From Ligula intestinalis (lineage: Eukaryota; Platyhelminthes; Cestoda; Diphyllobothriidea; Diphyllobothriidae): a stretch of 64,000 nucleotides of DNA. The DNA lies in assembly GCA_036362985.1 (NCBI GenBank), contig JAYGXS010000008.1, forward strand, positions 21,152,722 to 21,216,721, read 5' to 3'. A program made the translations under genes and the position numbers. Of this stretch, positions 43,773 through 55,166 are shown piece after piece. Each line of letters begins with the position of its first letter. Within the stretch, counting starts at the first letter, position 1. Under the pieces are notes generated by a model. It searched no databases. It was not told the DNA's origin and was given only the letters and a program-made list of their open reading frames with translations.

Positions 43773-45309
43773 TATATATATATATATAATTTGCGTAATA
43801 ACCCATCAAAACATCATAAAACCATTTCTCAAGGTCATCCTCGACCTTTCAACACCAGTACAACTATCTCACCTCACAATATTTGTGTTGTCTGTTTATA
43901 GGTTAAGGTAACCGATTGGAAAATGTTCGAGTTAAACGATATTTCATGTAATCTAGCTGTAATTTAAATGGCAACCTCAGAAACACAGTCAAAAAACGTA
44001 CACACTAAAGTAAGTTTTCCTTCGAAATAACTATATTTATGAAGAATTATTATTTTAACACCGTTTAGAGGCGTTCACAAATCTTTTTCCGAAATGATGT
44101 GCTACCGATAATGATACCGAAAAGTTGTTTAGGACCCCGCCTTTTACGATCAGAAGTATGAATTATAATAAATAAGTGCGCAACGATTTGGTAAAGATGT
44201 GTGTTCATTTCTAGTTGCCCCGGGGCTCGATTAAGAACGCTTCTATGAAATTGCATACGACCAAGTGATATATGCTATAAATTTTGAAAAACATGTAAGA
44301 AGTAGAATGTTTTTGATCCAAAAATTTCCAGAACCCTCATCAGCCGCTTCCTTCCGTTGCATAATGGGAGTAACGCTAGCGCAAATACAACAGTGAGGTT
44401 GCTCAAAAATTTGATGCAAGCAGCAAGGTCACAGTAAATGGCCACGAAGGCCAAGCAATAACGTAGGCAGGTAAAAACGCTGTGTAAAGCAAAAGTGAGC
44501 AAACAAATTAAAGGGAACTGTGAAGGCAGGGAACTGTGGAGGCAGGGAACTGTGGAGGCAGGGAACTGTGGCGGAGGGGAACTGTGGAGGCAATGAACTG
44601 CGTACTTAAGGAGCCGAAGGATTATATGTCAAGGTTAGGTTCACCACGCGCCACCGTGGTTAACATAGGTTGGATTTACACTGCCATATATAGGCTGCCT
44701 ACAGGTAGCGTAAGGTACGAAGTATTCATGCTTAACAGCATGACCCGTATCTAGCAAGTGTTTAAGGATGGATGAACAAGGAGTTCTGCTTTCCTGTTTA
44801 AATGGCCGAGTAAGCTAGTGCTCTTACGCTCTGGCTGCCAAATATCCGTTGGATTCGGCCTATGTACCTGCATGTTCCACTGCATATAAATTTTTAAATG
44901 CGATTTGGAGAGTTGTGCACCAGCAGAGCATCCTTCGCATGCAAAATTGGTAGGGGCTTGTTTAATTGCAGAATATGTGTTCAGCAGCAAAATATTTCCT
45001 TTCAATGGTGGTAAGCAAATGGTTCCTGAAAAAGTGTAAAATTTGGTCACACGAAGTGTGCAAGGATATGAAAGCAGGCTTCCCGAAACTGACTGTTTCG
45101 CCTTTAAGGGCCATAACGTTTGCTCTAATTGTGGATACATTGTGCTTGAAATAAAAGCCTGAATCAATTTTGCTTTGATGAAGGGTATTTCTGCATTATA
45201 TTTATCCATAGAGCATATTTTTTACGTCCTCTCATTCTCAAGTTACGTTTCTAGTGAATAAGAAGGAAGCTGAGATAATGCAGGTGTATTATAATGGAAG
45301 ACAGCTCGT
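43773..45309. other. Gene-poor stretch with repeats
   Basis: Includes (AT)n at about 43773-43788, repeat Z (43800-43890, minus), a 16-bp minisatellite (44514-44600) and a copy of the 248-330 repeat (about 44725-44800). No gene recognised. Confidence 0.5.
44514..44600 (+). repeat. 16-bp minisatellite
   Basis: About five tandem units of GAACTGTGGAGGCAGG with few changes. The open frame across it is a repeat artefact. Confidence 0.9.
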
Positions 45310-45690
45310 GTTATGAAGCCATCTTTTTGTCTGGACATGTGAGCATCTACGAAAGAAACCTTGGTATACCGTTTCCTGTTTCATAATAAAATTTATTTTG
45401 GGATGTAAACTGTTCACTGCAAAAAACAATCTCATGGCTTCCTTTATGTTATCAACAATCGCGACGACATTATCTACAAAGCTTCCGCAGGGTCTCGTTT
45501 TGTGCAATTTTGAGGGTAGGTTTTGGTCTAGATGGCCCATAAATATGTTTTCAAAAATGTCGATCCAAATGGCCTTCCCATTTTGCCTACATTAATTTGT
45601 CGATATGGTTGGCCATTTAATAGAAATGGGCGTAATTTTTTCACAAAAATATTAAGTCCCATTATATTGTGGGGAACGGCAGGGGTTTAG
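45310..45690 (-). pseudogene. PLE RT fragment (PLE-1-like)
   Basis: The minus strand reads NGQPYRQI, a decayed motif B (MGRPFGSTF, in PLE-1 GVAMGSFLGP), GHLDQNLPSKL, and FVDNVVAIVDNIKEA where YVDD is expected, followed by LHPKINFIMKQE. Split in two frames. The second Asp of YVDD is Asn here, so the copy is dead. Confidence 0.7.
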
Positions 45691-47428
45691 GAGAATATGC
45701 ACGAATTATAACTTCAGTTTCATCCAAAGGCACGCAGGTAAATAATGACTAAACGTGCAGAGATAGTGTACTTTGTCTGAAATATTGTGCTGCCGAAGTT
45801 CGTCAATAAACTAAAAGCTGTCTTTTAACTAATAGGTAGAGAGTCCGTTGCAATTTGGCTATAATTCAGAAAATTCCGGTTTTTTTAAGTCCTTGCATTC
45901 TAAGGGCGATTACATCTCAAATACCATCAGGAGACGGTTTCGTAACACTGCTGCAAGGACATATTTTACTGCTAAACACATGTTCTGCAATCGAAAAAGG
46001 CCCTTACCAATGGCAGTTGTGAAGGATGCCTTGCCAGTGCACGCCAGTTCACAGTTTGTTTCCGAAATTTTTGCACTTGCTGCTGCAAGCACTTAGGGCG
46101 AACGCAATTTAATTGGCAGCCAGAGCCCAGGAGCACTTGCAAATATTAATTTGACGGTATGATGTTCATCGATTTGATAACGTAACATTCATTTTCCTTT
46201 ATGTCTTATGGCGGACTCTTCAGTTGCTTAGAGACTAATGGTGGGTAATGGTTAAGTAGAAACTAACGATTGCTGCCCTTTTATTCGAAGTCTCCACAAT
46301 TTCTTTGAAGGAAGGCTCAACATTGAATAACCTGGAGTGCTTATGGGAAATCAGTCAGGATAAGAGCCTAATGAAGTACTTGCTGCTACGTCCTACGTTG
46401 TTCCAATTTAGCAAAATCATTTATAGCATTATCGCCACTGTGCAATCACAATCAGTCCACTCTCAAAACTCGAAATTGCAGTCTTAAGCAAAAGTGGCCA
46501 GTAGCTAAGTTAGAACTAACGTTGACTGGTTCCAGAGCCCTCATTCTGGTGCGCTTAGTCTTTTACCAAAAAGGGCTTAGTGTTCTCATTGAAGAGGCTT
46601 TTTGCAAGTTTTTTTCGGTAAAAAACTGTTGGCCTTAAGTGTAAGCAGTAAGAGTGTCTACCTTCAATAGAGAGGGCTGTTCTCACTAGCATAAGCTAAT
46701 CAGACTGTGGGTATTCATTTGAGTTTTCTTTTTCGCGGGAAGCGCGTGTGTTAGACTCTTCTGGAGCAGTGCCCCGCCCTTCTAGGCCTTACCCGGCATA
46801 TGCCTTGGTAAAAGGTTCATTAAGAGCTCACTTTTGTTCGTAAAAATACCGTCCGACTTTACCTAGGATCGGTGGAGGTAGGAATTTAATTATTGGGAAA
46901 TAAAGGGGAGTGGGGAAAATTATTGTGAAAAGCATTGAAAATAAAAGAAATAATTATTTTAATCACAAAATATTTGTGTGCGATAATTGAAATGAGAAAC
47001 AGGGAAGCATTAGGATGTCCAATTGGCCACTCAGTTATCAGTTATCGGTTATTTGGCTTCATAGATGACACTTTACCTTTTCGTCATTTCTTTTATCTTG
47101 CAATAGTTTTTTAACCAAAAGGCAACCAAATTTCGTCAGAAAAAGGAAACAACTATAAACTAAAGCTCACTTAAGTGTAGAAAGATCTAAGCGTAATGAA
47201 CTCAAGGAAAGGCCATAGTTTGAATTGAATTACCGTTTCTCAATATGCATGGATTCAACCATTTTATTATGTGCGGAATCACTGTGTTATGCTTAGGAAA
47301 CAGCCGAGACCAAATTAGTACAACAGTGCATGTCTACTAGTACGAAATAAGTAGAACGTTATGCGAAATAAAAGCTATAATGGGCCCTCAATATAACTGT
47401 CAGCTACGTCTCACGTAGAGTTACTTAC
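45691..47428. other. Gene-free stretch downstream of the aquaporin pseudogene
   Basis: I looked here for a last exon matching 50436-50261 and did not find one. Only short, unrecognised frames are present. Confidence 0.5.
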
Positions 47429-48108
47429 CAGTAATCAGTAGGGCCAGTCGTGGTTCAAAGGTGGGGGCAGGGTTGCAGGTGGCTGAAGTGTTCACGGAGT
47501 AACAGTTGTACTTCAGAAACTGTACCATAGCGCCGTAAATGATGACCGCCCATCGCGGTAGGTCCCAGTTGTTCTTGTCTAGCGCGGCCATCAGACACAT
47601 AATAGTAAATAAACCGACAATGTATTGGTAAACGAAAATGGCATTATTATCGCAGTCCACAAAGCCGACCACCAGTATCCCCGTGGAGTTCATTAGCAGT
47701 TTATTGCCATCGTTCTCATGCGCATTCTTCCATATATTCTGTCAGTATGAAGAGAAGACCACCCAGCACGTCTGCCACCTAGAAGAAGATTATTATGACA
47801 AAATTCAGTCGACCGACCAGCATGCTTGCAAAGGCCACCGCAGGATTCATGAAGTTGACATTGTCCTCACCGCTGATAATAGCGCCCATGATCCTGTCGG
47901 TGGCATGGCCCACGCTCATCTCCAAAAACAAAACGACCACCCTGGTGTCGAGATAGGCCTGAGCGACGACACCGCAGACAAAGACATGATACAGCATGAT
48001 ACCTATGAATTCGTGGATTAGGTTTCAGGTGGTGCGTTGCTTCTTCAGCTGCATCCCGTCGGCCAACCGATGCAATAATTTGACGGAGCGTCCCGTCGCG
48101 TGTTTCAT
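47429..48108 (-). pseudogene. Aquaglyceroporin exon-1 duplicate, inactivated
   Basis: The minus strand from ATG 48108 follows the intact exon 1 (55166-54467) along its length, starting MKHATG and keeping GVVAQA, NPAVAFASMLVGRLNF (first NPA box), MNSTG, CLMAALDKNNW and NTSATCNPA (second NPA box). Two in-frame stops lie early, after KKQRTT and after VIIIFF (a TAG where the intact gene has Trp), and a frameshift near 47710 precedes MNSTG. It still ends at the same splice donor (GTAAGT at 47428-47423). No matching last exon was found. It is a tandem duplicate that has decayed. Confidence 0.88.
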
Positions 48109-49324
48109 TCTACTGCTGCCTGATCGACGTTAACCGATCTGGCCTGATCCTGCTGCTACCTCACTGTCTATGTATATGAGCCGTGGCATGACCCCGTGAG
48201 TTTATTAAACAGGCAGTCAGATGACTGCCTGTCGCGGAGCGAGTACTGTGACAAGAGCAATTGTCTTGTTATCGGTCTGTCACTGCGGTTCACCAACTGT
48301 GTTGATGACGCTGCAGGGGGGAGTTGGTGCGGGGTGAATCGATACGTGCCAGGCTAGCAGCACGTGCCGCCTTTGAGCCGCCTTAACGTGTGTGACACTG
48401 AGAGCGTTATCAGCATCAACATTCGCGCCGTTGTTGTTTGATCCTGGAATTCCTTAAAAGGTGAATGAGCTTAGCATTTCTACCTCTAGTTAATTAACAA
48501 AAGCAGAGCCTTGAGGGAGAGCGTAGGCTGGTATATGAGCTCTAGGAGGCTTTTAAGTAATTAATTTTTATGGTCTTTTTGATTGGTTAACAGTCCTCCT
48601 TCATTCGATAAAAGACTTGGGAAGGCAACGATCACGCACTGGTTGCAGTATTCCTACGGGCTTGCTGCCGCCAGGCTCTTGAATTATTAGCTTTCTTGAT
48701 TTGTCAGTAATTGAAGCACAATCAATGTTAGAAGCCGACATGATGGATACGCGAGCAGAAAGCCAGTAGGTAGACAGATAGCCGCATTCACGGAAAGCTA
48801 TTGATCCGCCTACACGTGGCGAATGCAAACTGGCAATCAATAAATCAATAATTAAAAAACCACGGCCAGTCTTAGAGTCTGACGAGCCAGTCGTTAATTT
48901 ACACACCAACCATGTGGCTACTCACGCCAGGACAGCAATTAATCATTGATTGTTCATTAATCAGGTCTTTTGACAAATACTGGATAACTCGATCGGCTAA
49001 CCACAGATAGGAACAGCGGAAGTTACCAACTTTTCTGTTTGAGAGGAAAATCAAAGGGCATACAGAATTCGGCACTTGTGCTTTTCCGTTGTTTGCAGGC
49101 AGCCCACAAACTTCACATCGGCCATTAAAAAATTGCTAAAAATAAATTAAATTCTTGTTTGCACGTGTTTTACCACTGGTTCCTACAGCTCACTCACAGT
49201 CCTTTCTCCACCCACCTATTTGCCTCTCTCTATCTCTATCTCTCTATTTGACTCCCGCGATCAACAGGTTAGTCTAGACTAGGCGGATTGACTAGGAGTC
49301 TTAGTTACCACAAATTGAAGCGAA
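48109..49324. other. Gene-free stretch
   Basis: Upstream side of the pseudogene. A 102-residue minus-strand frame (48909-48601) has no motifs. CT-rich short repeats occur near 49220-49250. Confidence 0.5.
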
Positions 49325-49353
49325 TGTTTGCATTCCAGGAACGTGTATACTCT

Positions 49354-49382
49354 AAGAAGAAGAAGAAGAAGAAGAAGAAGGA
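49354..49382. repeat. (AAG)n microsatellite
   Basis: About nine AAG units at the terminus of PLE-8a; similar GAA tracts end other PLEs here. Confidence 0.9.
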
Positions 49383-49412
49383 TGATCGAACACTGGAATC
49401 ATAATTAACTAG

Positions 49413-49451
49413 CCCGAGCTGTCGAGCTCACGCAGGAGCCATCGTCAGAGA
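49413..49451 (-). ncRNA. Hammerhead-like motif, PLE-8a
   Basis: Core CUGACGA (fits CUGANGA), unpaired U, stem II GGCUC with GAGCU, GACA in place of GAAA, AG/CU stem III, CUC. Confidence 0.5.
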
Positions 49452-49700
49452 ATGGGAGTTAACAACAAATAAGGTTGCTAGTTCTACCGTTGGCACAAAA
49501 CAGCTACATATTTTGAACGGTTAGAAAATTAATAATTTTGTGGTTCGGCCGTTGACTCGCTACTGCGGACTTTATCAGTATGTGTTAGTGGGTGAGAGCG
49601 ACGTGGTGGGTGGGAATATTTACACAAATAAAATCATCAACAAAAAAATGCAATATTCTGTAGGCGAAAGGTCAATCGTAAGTCATGGAAAACGGTGTTT

Positions 49701-50260
49701 GAATTCTTGTGCACTTACGGTGGCCGGAATAGTCGCATAAAACCCACGACCACCCCCACATATCCCCCAAAGGCCCCTACTCTAACACCGACCGGGAAAC
49801 ATATACCTTCTACGACATGTCTAGTAAGGTGACGCCGACCTTCAGTTCTTCCCCCTCCCACTGAACCGGAGTTTGGTAACTCATTCGGCCGTTTTCATAT
49901 AAAGTAAGCCAACCAAGGGGACTATCGTGATTCTCAAAAGCTATCTTATTACCAGCGATAGTAGACTGAACTTGGCTACAAGAATATTGACCTGATTTAT
50001 AACTTTTACGGTACTTTGTGACTTTCGCACTCGACTATGAAAAAAAGGCTCGTGCTGTATTACATTGCTTTTAATTAAAAGAAAACTGACCACCTCTTTA
50101 TAAAATGTATATATTCAGGTAAAAATTATAGTAAATAGAGATTGTTGGTCTGAAAAATTGTGCCTGGAATGTGCATGTTCTTTTGATAAAAAAAAAATAC
50201 AAGCTATGCTATTTATGCAGCATCAAGATGAACCGGGGGGAATGCGGACTGGGCATCCAT
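49701..50260. other. Gene-free stretch, includes 3' flank of the aquaglyceroporin gene
   Basis: The minus strand downstream of the stop codon at 50261 holds an ATAAAT word near 50210 that could act as a weak polyadenylation signal. Nothing else. Confidence 0.4.
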
Positions 50261-50436
50261 TCAACTCAGCAGCTCGGGCGTCTTTGCGTAGTTTTTGGAA
50301 TGTTCTCCAGCACCGGGCAGATGGATGCCAATGCAAAGCTCGTAGAGTAGGACGCCGACGATAGCAGACAAGAAGGGTGTGAAAAATAGGACGAAACAGG
50401 CGTAGTTACCATGGGTAAAGGCGGCGGTGCCCCAAC
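50261..50436 (-). CDS. Aquaglyceroporin, exon 2 (C-terminal)
   Basis: A textbook acceptor (pyrimidine-rich tract ending TTTTCAG) precedes 50436. Joined to exon 1 in phase 1 it gives G-WGTAAFTHGNYACFVLFF and a sixth membrane helix TPFLSAIVGVLLYELCIGIH, then a short hydrophilic tail ending ELLS and a TGA at 50263-50261. The GWG start and the helix ending in LLYEL-IHLP are typical of the last transmembrane segment in aquaglyceroporins. Total coding length is 876 bases, 291 residues, as expected for the family. It lies between exon 1 and the pseudogene, so it belongs to the intact exon 1. Confidence 0.9.
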
Positions 50437-51576
50437 CTGAAAATGAAAAAGAAAAACATTAACAGCCATTATTTTGCTGCCAACTCTGGTTTTGGCGCTC
50501 AAGTAGTCAGTCCGTTTTGTGTTTTGTGTCAAATTCCCCATAGCGGTCATTGAGCGCGTTACGATGTTGGTGATCCCGTTCGTGATCTAGACGGCGTGGT
50601 AGATGTATCGGTAAGAGGGTTTTCTGGTTATCCATTTCCTGTCAGTATGGACGCTCTTTTTACCACCTAGGAACAACCTCCCCATCAGCCCTCTCAACCT
50701 CAATGTAGATACAACAGAAGCAGTCTATTATAGCTAACACTAAGAAAACCAAAATTGTCAGAAGCGCATATAATGGGACCGGTGGAAAATTTAATGAATT
50801 ATTTTATAGTTTAATTGATTTTTAAATCATCCCACGCTTATATTTTGCTACTTATAACATTTTCGCACACTTTAATCTACCATTTCCAGGTTTTTGTTTG
50901 CTATATTGATTACGTTTTCTCTTCTATGAAGAAATACAGCTTAACAAGTAAATCCGCTACTACCACCGTTCCCATCGTACTGAATTCTTGGGAGGTTTTT
51001 TCATTTCGTCATTTCGTGGAAAATAGAAATGTGAATGAGATTGCAGAATAGGTTTGACTCAAATTAATTGACGGACTAAAACACTTCGGGGCCATAAGGT
51101 AAGCTGCCGAGAGGGTGTTTTAATAACAGTCTGTTTTAAATAACACGACGGGAACCAAAGCACTAGAATAATGTTTCACGAGATCGGTTGTAATAGGGAT
51201 GATACGGGTGAGGCAGCAGATCACGTTTGAGAAAATAAGCCAAAAAACAAAGTTAACAAGGATAGAATCCTACTTTTGTTCCACATCGGCACACAAAAGA
51301 CATATCTTGCTGCAGTACAGAATGGGATGAAGTAAAAGGTATACAAAGAAAGAAAAGATCGATCAAATATAACGTTTATAAAAGTATTGAAAACATGAAT
51401 AAGTATTTAAATGGCCTAAAGTTTGTCAAAAAAGAGCAAAAGATAAATAAAATTAACAATTTTGCAGATATACGGAAAGAATTAAATTTAGTGAATTACT
51501 AACTTAAGAATGTTAACTAATTGATGTTGATAATTACCATACTAACAGCCTAGGTACTAACTAAAAGGCCCATGGT

Positions 51577-51859
51577 ATATCTATCAGTATATTTAAGGTC
51601 TATGGCCGTAGACCGAAATTGTCAATGTATATAGGTGTTAAAGCCCATCCACCCCTGTGAAATAAACATCTACTGCCAACAGACAGTCTTTAGTAGCAGT
51701 ACAAGGCTGTAAGTATATTAAGTTACACCGTCAATTTACACTACGAAAGTCTGTTTGTCGGCAGCAAGTGCATATTTCACACGAATTGACGTGTTTCACC
51801 ACAAATATGCACTGACACGTTCGGTCTACGCCTACAGGCCTTAAATATACTGATATATA
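51577..51859. mobile_element. Degenerate palindromic (MITE-like) element
   Basis: The left part (51577-51706) and the reverse complement of the right part (51732-51859) match with mismatches over about 130 bp, with CAGTATATTTAAGG at both outer ends, CGTAGACCGAA inside and CTGCC-ACA-ACAG near the middle. No coding. Confidence 0.7.
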
Positions 51860-53284
51860 CTGCAAAAATAAATTAATTTCTAAGGAGACTAAAAAGCTGA
51901 ATGTCAACAAAACTCAACCAAATGGCCTAACACCAAATATTCTTAAAGCAACGTTCAAAATAGTTAACATGATAATGAACCGAAATTTAAACTGGAAACT
52001 GAATTTAAATCCAAAAAAGTTAAAAAAACCTAATATAATAATCAAAAGTAGGGTTAAAACTGCGCGTGGCGCTTTGCACTGCAAACTTTACCAATCTTAC
52101 TCCAGGACGATGAGTGGGATTTCTTGCAGAATGAAAGCTAACGACCCTCTTACTACCAACATAATTTCCAGGACTATCAAAAAACCCAATAAACTATAAA
52201 CTGAAATTAGGTCGACATGTTTTACACCGTACAAAATATAGTTAATTAAGCAATATACAGTTTGGTGAGACCTGCATGCAACTTTCATGAAGCAAATTCA
52301 CTTGGTAATTAGCATATATTTGGACAGTTTGTTTTGATCAATTGAGTATATTTAATAATTAAAGAGGCTTTAGTTTGCAAAACGGTCCTCCAAGTTGAGC
52401 GAAGTAGGTATTTATTTTGGCTGCAGCATTGTAAACCTTGCATCGAAGAAGTTTCATATGATATAAGGTACGACAGAAAAAAAGCTTTTATTTATATGCA
52501 TTTTACTATGGACGGATTCCAAAATAACTGAAAAAAGTTTAAAATTTATTCCTTCCAGAACTGTAAAATATTCTCCAGAATTGTTTAGATGAAAGTGAAG
52601 CCAAATTTGAGGAATCGCATTTATTTTCAGAAAAAAACAGAAATTGAAGTTTTAAAATTCCTTTTACTTAACAGTTACATAAAAGTTTTCGTTGAATTTT
52701 TTTACCGCACCACTCACCTTGACGTTTGAGCAAAATGTCCGCATATGTTACAATGAAGGCAAAGTAAAGCAGATCTTATTGGATATAAGTCATGTAGAAA
52801 TATACTTTTTGCGCTAATAAAGTAAATAGAAACGGAACAGACAGAAAAATAATTAGTTTTCCAAAATATGACCGTATATATGGTCAGTCTTTTATTATTC
52901 GCAAGCTTATAACAGATCATATAATAAATCCACTTATACGGATAGAAACGTAAGGTTAATTTATTTCCAGTCCAATTGAACCACTCATCTTCAGGTAATT
53001 TAAAGAAATTGTTTGAACTCTCCAATTTAACTTTGATATTACATTGAGGAAAGGTATGCTTCACAGACATTCGTCAGTTGAGTAATAAAAGCACTTTTTT
53101 AAAGAGGTAATATAGTATGAAAAGTTTTTTTATTAATCGTAGGAATAACCATCTCTGAATCTCGTTGTGGACGTTACTTTTTCTCGCGATGTGCTTTGTT
53201 GTTTTGATGCATTTCTAAGTTTAATCCACATGGTTATTTTCATTAGAATTAATATCCGGAAAATCAATTTTTCGGCAAAATGGT

Positions 53285-53480
53285 CTTTGGGCTCGTAGCT
53301 CAACTATTGGGAGGTTCGCCCTGATGGAAGAGATCACGATTTCAAATCTCGGTGTGGCAGCAATTTCAGCGGCCAAACAGGGGTTGGATATCACTAGCCG
53401 ATGACACCTAACAAGGCAGAAAATGCCTTTTTAGTGTCTCCTACCTTTGCTGGTAATGTCCTTCTTTATATATATATATC
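53285..53480 (+). mobile_element. tRNA-derived SINE, copy 1
   Basis: A head with tRNA-like internal promoter boxes (A box around TAGCTCAACTATTGG, B box around GATTTCAAATC) is followed by a body shared with 60541-60737 (GTGTGGCAGCAATTTCAGCGGC, seen there with few changes). It ends in a short TA tract. Confidence 0.72.
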
Positions 53481-54466
53481 ATTTTAAAGGTGTTGATGTA
53501 AACGTTGAGCAGAAGCGCAATTTAGGATTCAACATATGAAGAGGCTGAAATGGCGAAAATTATGTCAGGCTTTATTGGAAGATATTTGGTCAATAGTTGT
53601 CAACTGATGGTAACATGCTTAAAATATTTTGAACAAAATAAGTTCTTTTTGCTTAAAGAAATTGACGTAGTTCCGTTTTAAACTTATGAAACGATTAACA
53701 TTTATCATTCGAATTTATATCAATTTTAAGGTTACTGGAACTTGGGCATTATCGGGAAAATTTTATATTTCTTAAAAATCACTCGGTATTTCTTATATTT
53801 CTTCTAAGTCTTTAATATGCCTAGTGCTGCTTATTATTATTTCTTAGTTTTCGTAAATACATTCACGCTGGTATGCGAGTGATTATCAAACTTTTATTAA
53901 CTTAGGTCTGTTGCATGCAGCACTCGCCAATCTGTAAAATATTATTCTGTGTTTATTTATAGCACGCTATTTTGTTACGGAAACATACCATTTAAACAAT
54001 TTACTCGGACATAACTCCGAAGTTGCCATAAAAAGCAAACCTTTAGCAACATAAATGCGTGTGATAATTAACGTCTTAGTTAAATCACCAATGAAAGTAA
54101 TGAATAAAATGATATCAAAATTATAATTTTTAAAAAAAGAATAGTGCTATATTCAGGATGTAAAAACCCTGAACTTTCAGTGAATAATAAGTTTGACCAC
54201 GGATGTCCTATTTTGGAAAATATGGTCAAGTGGTTTCCGTGCTGTTAGATGAAATAGACTGTTATAATGGCTTCTCTGGGGCTTTTTCTTAAGAAAGGAG
54301 GAGAGGTAGTTTTTATTGGTGCTGAAAAAGAACACATACATAATAGCTACTAGAGAAAAACTGACAACGGTGGCAGATAAAATCTTCTGCATGTTAAAGA
54401 TTTGGAGGTGCGTAGAGACCCTGCCCTTGATATAACCCGGCATATACCTCAAGTAGGGTTACTTAC

Positions 54467-55166
54467 CAGTGCAGAGGAGGGCCAGTCGTGTTCCGAAGTC
54501 GGTTGCGGGATTGCAGTCGGCAGAGGTGTTCACAGAGAAGTCGTTGAACTTGAGAAACTGTATCACTGAGCCGTAGAGGATAACCACGAAACGCGGCATG
54601 TTCCAGTTATTCTTGTCAAGCGCGCCCATCAGGCAGAGAATAGTGGCTGCACCCACAATCAGCTGGTCAACAAAAATTGTCACCAGGTCAGCGTCCACAG
54701 AAGCGGCAACCAGTCTACCGGTGGAGTTCATGAGCAGTTGGCCATTGTCGTGTTTATCAGCATACAGCTGTATCTTCTCCCAGTATATCCAGATGACCAG
54801 GAGACCACCAAAGAAAGCGCCAATTATCTCTGCCAGCCAGAAAAACAGCATTTTGATAAAATTTAGCCTGCCGAGCAGAGCGTTCGCGAAGGCTACCGCA
54901 GGATTGAGGAAGCAAACGCTGTCTGAACCGGCAATGCAGACCCCGAGGATCCAGGCGCCGGCGTAGCCCATACTCAGGTCCAAAAAGATGCCGAAGCTGC
55001 CCTCTGTGAGGGAGGCCTGAGCCACAACACCGGAGGCAAACGCCACAAATAGCATAGTGCCCATGCATTCGCGGATGAGGCTGCGGATGGTTCGGTGTTT
55101 TGACAGCCGCATTTTGTCCGCTGTCCGACGGAGAAAGTCCACGTAGGCTGGCGTTACGTGCTTCAT
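54467..55166 (-). CDS. Aquaglyceroporin, exon 1 (start to second NPA box)
   Basis: This membrane channel would pass water and small solutes such as glycerol. Residues 1-233 carry five membrane helices (about 34-54, 60-80, 103-126, 163-183, 192-208) and both pore half-helices: LNPAVAFANALLGR (NPA 88-90) and CNPATDFGTRLALL (NPA 219-221). The Asp two residues after the second NPA (D223) and FG-RL are hallmarks of the glycerol-channel branch. The residue right after the second NPA, usually the selectivity-filter Arg, is Thr. The start Met is the first in frame and is shared with the duplicate. The exon ends in ACTG and a perfect GTAAGT donor. An MNSTG sequon lies in the long loop after helix 3. 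Confidence 0.93.

Larger units (their letters stand above)
49325..49700 (-). mobile_element. PLE-8a 3' end
   Basis: Matches 57225-57570 along its length (GTTTGCATTCCAGGAA, GACTCGC, GTGGGTGGGA, TTTACA-AAATAAAATC) and carries a ribozyme motif followed by a (AAG)n tract at 49354-49382. Only noncoding 3' sequence remains. Confidence 0.75.
50437..54466 (-). other. Aquaglyceroporin intron
   Basis: Donor GTAAGT at 54466-54461 and acceptor AG at 50438-50437 (minus strand), phase 1. It holds a palindromic element (51577-51859) and a SINE (53285-53480). The 118-residue frame at 53070-52714 is AT-rich and unrecognised. Confidence 0.85.

Noticed and set aside
44536..44754. 72-residue frame starting in the GAACTGTGGAGGCAGG repeats
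   Set aside because: Produced by the minisatellite; no evidence of coding.
52714..53070. 118-residue minus-strand frame in the aquaporin intron
   Set aside because: AT-rich with no motif; length is expected by chance at this composition.
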